DNA of 64,000 bases from an uncultured Roseburia sp. (GTDB lineage Bacteria; Bacillota; Clostridia; Lachnospirales; Lachnospiraceae): positions 1 to 64,000 of the forward strand of contig CANSKO010000016.1 in NCBI GenBank assembly GCA_947647505.1, in the 5' to 3' direction. This document shows, one piece after another, positions 59,689 through 64,000 of this stretch (position 1 is its first letter; the number at the start of each line of letters is the position of its first letter). The notes below the pieces were generated by a model. That model was not told where the DNA came from, searched no databases, and saw only the letters and a program-made list of their open reading frames with translations. The translations under genes and the position numbers were made by a program.

Positions 59689-60126
59689 TTATGCCATTTG
59701 CGCAGAACAGGTTTTTTTCTTGCCATCCTTCCAGTGTATAAACAAAATCACATGAAACACAGGGATCTTTTTCTTTTGAAAGCAAACGTCGCGTATCGCC
59801 TCCGGCATGCAAAACAGCAGCAAAAGCGCGGCCAGCAGCAAAAACGCGACGCCGCGTGACAGCTCCGGAATCATCCTTACCATCCCGTCCCCATCAGCCC
59901 GGATATGAAAATCATCCATTTCCTGCGATGGATGCACGGAGAGAAGCGCATCCTGCGCTTCACCCGTTCTTTCTGCCGTCAGAGGCCACTGCCGCGCGAC
60001 GGCATGTATATGGCTGATATTCCCCATAATCCCAATCATAAACAGGACTGCCAGGCAAATACAGAAGATATTTCTTTTCACGTACTGTCTCACCCGCCTT
60101 TCCGACTGTCTGCTTTTTATATGCAT
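59689..60126 (-). CDS. Two-TM protein overlapping the DUF5722 gene
   Basis: 145 residues with a basic N-terminus, TM1 (about 19-37, NIFCICLAVLFMIGIMGNIS), an acidic extracellular loop and TM2 (about 92-108, GVAFLLLAALLLLFCMP), then a basic tail. The first 167 bases lie in another frame inside the 3' end of the DUF5722 gene. The start has only a weak site (TGGAATCG). Composition looks like a real membrane protein, yet the large overlap leaves doubt: either the overlap is genuine or one of the two ends is mis-set. Confidence 0.45.
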   Translation of the reverse strand: MHIKSRQSERRVRQYVKRNIFCICLAVLFMIGIMGNISHIHAVARQWPLTAERTGEAQDALLSVHPSQEMDDFHIRADGDGMVRMIPELSRGVAFLLLAALLLLFCMPEAIRDVCFQKKKIPVFHVILFIHWKDGKKKTCSAQMA

Positions 60127-62944
60127 TCGATTCCAGAACCGCAGACCGGAGAGGAGCGGGCGCCGCCTGCACCGGCTCAGACTCCGTACGTTGGCCCGCC
60201 GCCGTTTTCGGTTCGCCCGGCGATGGCTCCGTTGGCGATGGCTCCGTCGGTGACGGTTCTGTCGGTGATGGCTCCGTTGGCGACGGCTCCGTCGGCGATG
60301 GCTCCTCCGGCCCTGGCGACGGCTCCGTCGGCGATGGCTCTTCCGGTCCTGGCGACGGTTCCGTCGGCGATGGCTCTTCCGGCCCTGGCGACGGCTCTGT
60401 CGGCGATGGCTCTTCCGGTCCTGGCGACGGCTCTGTCGGTGACGGCTCTTCCGTTTCGTAGATCGGTTCTGTAATCACAAGCTCCACTTCATTCGAAAAC
60501 TTGCTGAGGGAATCATCCGCATAGACGGCCCGCACTTTGAGGCAATACGTTACGCCAACGACAAAGTCCACCATATTGCCCGCTGCGTCTTTATATTTTG
60601 TCATGCTGTAAGCATTCGTTCCAATGCCGCCTACCCTGACGTATTCCGCGTCAATATTGCGCTTGCAGAATACGCGATACCGAACTGCATTCGGCCACTG
60701 CATCCAGTTCAGCACGACTTTATTGTCTTTTATGCCCGCCGTAAGCTGAATCAGCGCCTGTTTTTCCGTAGGCTCGGAAAATTCACCATAATAATTTACG
60801 CCGTCTGCCGTAATATACGCCCGGACTTTGTAATAATAAACCGTTCCGGAAAGCTTACCGGCGTCGCTGTCCGTATAGGAACCCTTGCTTCCGGCGGCTG
60901 CCCCGACCAGCTCATACGCGCCGTCTTTCGCCGTCGAACGATAGATTTCATATCCATCCACATCCGTCATTTTTTTCCAGGCGATCTTGATTCGATTGCC
61001 GGAAACTTCACAGTTGCTCTCGTTGATCTCCACCTGTCCGGTCGTTACTCTTACCGATACCGGATCCGACATCGTTCCATAAATCTTCACCCGCTTATCC
61101 GGATTATCCGACTGCGGCGCTTCTTTGTACATGCGCATCTGATACTGATATACGCCGGCCCGCGTAAGGTTTTTATCTGTATAAGATACCGTCGTATCCG
61201 ATGTAACAGTCCCAATCAGCTGACCGCCACGATAAATTTCATATCCATCCGCCGTATTGATTCGATCCCAGCTTAGTTTAAGTGACGTCGTCGATTCTGA
61301 TTCTGTCTTTGTAATCACGGCTTTTTTCAGCTTTGACGCCATTTTTGTGCATTTTGATTTTTTAAAGTTTTTGATTTTATTCCATTTTTTAAGGTTGGTA
61401 TACCGCAACAGAGGATCGGTAAACGTGAACGACTCCTTTGAGTCAATATACTGGAATACGTGCCAGACCAGACGCTTTGCGCGGGCATTGTTGCACAGTC
61501 CCCAATAGTAGCCCAGATTCGTCTCGGAAGGATGATCGAATTCCCTGCCGTAAATAAAGGCTTCAATCATCGAATTGCCTTCGCTCATATAATAGGCATA
61601 GGCATAGGCGGCCGCCTGCACCGCTTCTCCCCTGCTGGAATTAAACGACTGCTCCGACAACATAATCTTGCAGTTCTTGCCGAATTTCTTTTTGACGTAT
61701 TTCGTCAGCACGTCCAGATTTTTGAAATTCACAATCTTTGCGTTGACGGAGTTCGTCGCCGTCGAATCATCCCAGAAAACAGGATCGGACATGCCCTGCG
61801 GATACGCATGATAGGCAATCTGAAAATCAATGTCCCCTTTCGCCTTCAGGCTGGCGTAAAACTGGTCCAGCGTGGCTTTGGACGTAAAATACCGCTTTCC
61901 GGAGCCATCCGCGTCATTGTTCCAGTTGTGATCCAGGCTGATGTACACTTTGGCGTTTTTATTGACGCTTTTTACTGCATTGTAGCAGATATGAAACGCT
62001 CTCGCGTAGTTATCCATATACGTGGCAAGCTTTTTATTGCCGCCGTAATTCCATATGTACGGGCTGTTGACCTCATTGCCCAGAATCCAGCCGGATACAA
62101 GCCGCTCCGCCGTGCCGTAGCGCTTTCCAAGAAAATCCATAATCGCCTCAAACGTCAGACGGCCCGCGTTGCTTGACGTCTTAATCGACGAATACAGCGT
62201 ATAGTTGTCTCCGCCGAACTGCATGGCGGACGTGCCTGTCGAAGCGCCGTCTTTGGGCAGTAAAAGGATGATCGTCACCCGCGCGCCGGCCGCATTGTAG
62301 GCCTGCACCTGCTCATCGTGCTTTTTCAGCTGATCCGCATCAATCTGATACGTTTTGTTTTTGTAGGTAAACGACGTTTGATTCGTCGCTTTCTGATTCA
62401 ACAGGGAGTTTAACGTCCAGTTGATTACGACATGCTGCGCGCCAAGCGAGAGCGAGTCGTCCAGATCCTCCACCTGAAGCCCCTTTTTCGACGTGACAGC
62501 CGGGCCGCTTCCCGTATATGTGGCGAGCGCCTCCGGATTCGTAAGATAGCTGGCGTCGCCAAGTATCTGATATTTGGAGCCTTTTTTATATGCGACCGCA
62601 AATTTCTGATACAGCATGGAGCTGTTAAAGCCCGCTTTCAGCGTCACCGTTCCTTTTTTGGCCTTTACGGACGCAATGGGCTTCGCGCTCAATTTTTTTG
62701 TTTCGGATTTATTGGCGTTTAAAGCCAGAAGATACAGTTTTGAGCCCATGGCCGCCGTCTTTTTTTTCACTTTGGCCTTCACTGTGACTTTGCTGCCGCC
62801 GCTGGTTAATTTACAGGTTTTGATTTTTACATTTGCATCCGCCGCCTGCGTCTGCACCGGATTTGTTACGGCAAGCAGCCCCGTCAGCAACAGAGCAGCC
62901 GCTATGACGTATAGGATTCGTGTTCTTTTCTTCTTCTGCATCAT
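59960..62944 (-). CDS. Exported DUF5722-type glycoside-hydrolase-like protein with Fn3 repeats and Pro-rich linker
   Basis: A 994-residue secreted protein: signal peptide (about 1-33), a beta-rich domain (about 35-125), a barrel-type catalytic domain (about 150-530), three Fn3 repeats (about 545-830), then the TEPSP linker and a 75-residue tail. In the barrel, GWILGNEVNSPYIWNYGG and KIMLSEQSFNSSRGEAVQAA place two Glu residues where clan GH-A hydrolases have acid/base (NE) and nucleophile (E), plus QIAYHAYPQGMSD. DUF5722 is not assigned an activity. The tail is polar and lacks an LPXTG or TM anchor in this frame. Confidence 0.85.
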   Translation of the reverse strand: MMQKKKRTRILYVIAAALLLTGLLAVTNPVQTQAADANVKIKTCKLTSGGSKVTVKAKVKKKTAAMGSKLYLLALNANKSETKKLSAKPIASVKAKKGTVTLKAGFNSSMLYQKFAVAYKKGSKYQILGDASYLTNPEALATYTGSGPAVTSKKGLQVEDLDDSLSLGAQHVVINWTLNSLLNQKATNQTSFTYKNKTYQIDADQLKKHDEQVQAYNAAGARVTIILLLPKDGASTGTSAMQFGGDNYTLYSSIKTSSNAGRLTFEAIMDFLGKRYGTAERLVSGWILGNEVNSPYIWNYGGNKKLATYMDNYARAFHICYNAVKSVNKNAKVYISLDHNWNNDADGSGKRYFTSKATLDQFYASLKAKGDIDFQIAYHAYPQGMSDPVFWDDSTATNSVNAKIVNFKNLDVLTKYVKKKFGKNCKIMLSEQSFNSSRGEAVQAAAYAYAYYMSEGNSMIEAFIYGREFDHPSETNLGYYWGLCNNARAKRLVWHVFQYIDSKESFTFTDPLLRYTNLKKWNKIKNFKKSKCTKMASKLKKAVITKTESESTTSLKLSWDRINTADGYEIYRGGQLIGTVTSDTTVSYTDKNLTRAGVYQYQMRMYKEAPQSDNPDKRVKIYGTMSDPVSVRVTTGQVEINESNCEVSGNRIKIAWKKMTDVDGYEIYRSTAKDGAYELVGAAAGSKGSYTDSDAGKLSGTVYYYKVRAYITADGVNYYGEFSEPTEKQALIQLTAGIKDNKVVLNWMQWPNAVRYRVFCKRNIDAEYVRVGGIGTNAYSMTKYKDAAGNMVDFVVGVTYCLKVRAVYADDSLSKFSNEVELVITEPIYETEEPSPTEPSPGPEEPSPTEPSPGPEEPSPTEPSPGPEEPSPTEPSPGPEEPSPTEPSPTEPSPTEPSPTEPSPTEPSPGEPKTAAGQRTESEPVQAAPAPLRSAVLESNAYKKQTVGKAGETVREKKYLLYLPGSPVYDWDYGEYQPYTCRRAAVASDGRKNG
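60210..60456 (-). repeat. Pro/Ser/Thr/Glu tandem repeats in the DUF5722 gene
   Basis: About four copies of a 36-base unit (EPSPTEPSPGPE) followed by about five 15-base units (TEPSP). The units vary mostly at third codon positions. They form a wall-spanning linker near the C-terminus. Slippage in such arrays often changes length between strains. Confidence 0.85.
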
Positions 62945-63873
62945 CAGTTCACCTCAAATAGTCTTTCCTTATACATTCCCTGTTCGATCAGTCCCCGAAT
63001 GGCCGTTGTCACGCTTTTCTTGTCTTCCTGATACGTCACGCCAAACCATTTGTCTTTCGTCTCCAATACCTTTACGCTCGCCTTCTTTTCGGAGAGCAAC
63101 CTGTCGATAATCCTGGGCAAAAGGTATTCTGACCTGACATCCTCCGGCGAAAGTTCCGACAAAAAAGTTTCAAATCCTGCCCGAAGCTCCTGAAAGAAGT
63201 CGGGCCGAAGTCCCCACATATTCATAGATACCTGCTGATTCGCGTCTACGGCTACAGGATTCCCTTTCTCATCCTGCGCGCATAATACGCCGTTCTTCCA
63301 TTGAATTTCATAAGTCTCCGTCACTTTTAAAAGGCTTCCATCCCCATCCACTTCACAGACGCCCCTTGTCACGCCGCCGTTTTCACTCAGCGTGTTTTTT
63401 AAAACAAATCCCGCCATGCACATTTCATATACATCCGACGGACCTTTCCTGTCATCCGACAAATACGCATGCAGCTTTTCAAACGCTTCCCTTCCGTAAT
63501 AATCATCCGCATTGATGACCGCAAACGGATGCTCTGCCAGTCCTGCAGCGGCAAGCACAGCCTGTCCGGTTCCCCACGGCTTCGTGCGGCCCTTTGGCGC
63601 CGCAAAGCCCGCCGGCAGATCGCAAAGCTCCTGATATGCATATTTGACCGGAATGACTTTTTCAATCCGTCTGCCGATGATTTCTTTGAAATCCGCTTCC
63701 AGATCATGGCGAATGATAAAGATCACTTCATCAAATCCGGCTTTTATCGCATCATAAATGGAATAATCCATAATGATCTCTCCACATGGCCCAACCGGGG
63801 CCAGCTGCTTGATTCCGCCTCCAAACCGGCTGCCAATGCCGGCTGCCATTATCATAAGTGTCGTTTTGACCAT
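62944..63873 (-). CDS. Sugar-1-phosphate nucleotidyltransferase
   Basis: A 309-residue cytoplasmic enzyme with the nucleotidyltransferase signature MIMAAGIGSRFGGGIKQLAP and the acidic metal site in FAVINADDYYGREAFEKL. The uridylyltransferase-like segment PWGTGQAVLAAAGL and SMNMWGLRPDFFQELRAGFE are also present. Family members activate a sugar phosphate with NTP; donor unknown. It overlaps the DUF5722 gene by one base, so the two are co-expressed. It could supply a building block for the polysaccharide operon. Confidence 0.85.
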   Translation of the reverse strand: MVKTTLMIMAAGIGSRFGGGIKQLAPVGPCGEIIMDYSIYDAIKAGFDEVIFIIRHDLEADFKEIIGRRIEKVIPVKYAYQELCDLPAGFAAPKGRTKPWGTGQAVLAAAGLAEHPFAVINADDYYGREAFEKLHAYLSDDRKGPSDVYEMCMAGFVLKNTLSENGGVTRGVCEVDGDGSLLKVTETYEIQWKNGVLCAQDEKGNPVAVDANQQVSMNMWGLRPDFFQELRAGFETFLSELSPEDVRSEYLLPRIIDRLLSEKKASVKVLETKDKWFGVTYQEDKKSVTTAIRGLIEQGMYKERLFEVN

Positions 63874-63915
63874 ATTTTCCGCTCCTGTATCTGCTGCTGA
63901 TTTTCGCTATCTTTT

Positions 63916-63944
63916 AGTATAGCATGTTTTTCCTTTTTTTGAAA
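63916..63944 (-). promoter_or_regulatory. Promoter of the nucleotidyltransferase-DUF5722 operon
   Basis: TTTCAA (63944-63939) and TATACT (63921-63916), 17 bases apart, with a TGC ahead of the -10 (extended -10). About 35 bases before the start. Confidence 0.65.
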
Positions 63945-64000
63945 GCTTCATTTGGATGGGATTTTTTGTCAGCAGCGCAAAACTGACAGGCTTTTGTTCA

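Noticed and set aside
59905-60474. Plus-strand frame rich in A, P, S, L and V opposite the Pro-rich repeats
   Set aside because: Product of the repeat read backwards; low-complexity and no start signal.

Overview
The window reads as chromosome of a Lachnospiraceae-type Clostridium relative, a gut anaerobe of low-GC Firmicutes ancestry but moderate GC content. The support is the gene content: a Cys T-box controlling cysE-cysS-mrnC-rlmB next to an apparent sigH, pta, a butyryl-CoA:acetate-type CoA-transferase, a SigV/RsiV pair, B12-dependent methionine synthesis, an NgcE-like sugar ABC operon with a tiny DUF6903-like gene, and many exported proteins with fibronectin type III (Fn3) repeats. Assignments come from reading translated sequence; no database search was run. 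Nearly every gene lies on the minus strand, except a plus-strand block at 21.3-27.5 kb and one tiny gene at 58.9 kb.

Layout. 0-4.1 kb: start of a sigma-H-like gene carrying an in-frame 42-bp repeat, then rlmB, mrnC, cysS and cysE behind a T-box with a TGC specifier, then tRNA-Met and tRNA-Val. 4.2-10.1 kb: pta and a methionine-cycle operon (hotdog thioesterase, homocysteine methyltransferase/MTHFR fusion, MetH lacking its reactivation domain). 10.1-21.2 kb: a signalling and transport operon with a hybrid histidine kinase, a response regulator, a histidine kinase, a lipoprotein, two permeases, an ATPase and two unusual exported or membrane proteins. 21.3-27.5 kb (plus strand): CoA-transferase, SigV-RsiV, a cyclophilin and a uracil permease, with an SseB-like gene on the opposite strand. 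27.6-31.6 kb: two very small membrane proteins and the sugar ABC operon, which has an internal terminator and palindromic operators.

31.6-41.4 kb is an envelope block: an Fn3-glucosaminidase, an Fn3-amidase, a membrane-anchored papain-like protease, HtrA and an LCP-family glycopolymer transferase. 41.5-58.6 kb is one cell-surface polysaccharide operon of 14 genes read from a perfect-consensus promoter. It holds a GtrB/GtrA-type pair, large membrane proteins, a membrane-anchored metallo-beta-lactamase-fold protein, three long related two-domain glycosyltransferases, a Wzx flippase, an initiating phosphoglycosyl transferase, a zinc-ribbon mini-protein and a DUF1972 rhamnosyltransferase. 58.7-63.9 kb: a 46-residue membrane protein, an orphan response regulator, a two-TM protein overlapping its neighbour, a DUF5722-type exported protein with Pro-rich repeats, and a sugar nucleotidyltransferase.

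Together, the right half of the window makes, exports, attaches and remodels surface glycan. The left half is housekeeping plus an envelope-sensing ABC system. The most unusual items are the coding repeat inside the sigma-H-like gene, the two-component/ABC operon with CARDB-like and MacB-core-like accessory proteins, the metallo-hydrolase fused to a membrane domain in the glycan operon, and the reciprocal domain decay of the paired glycosyltransferases.
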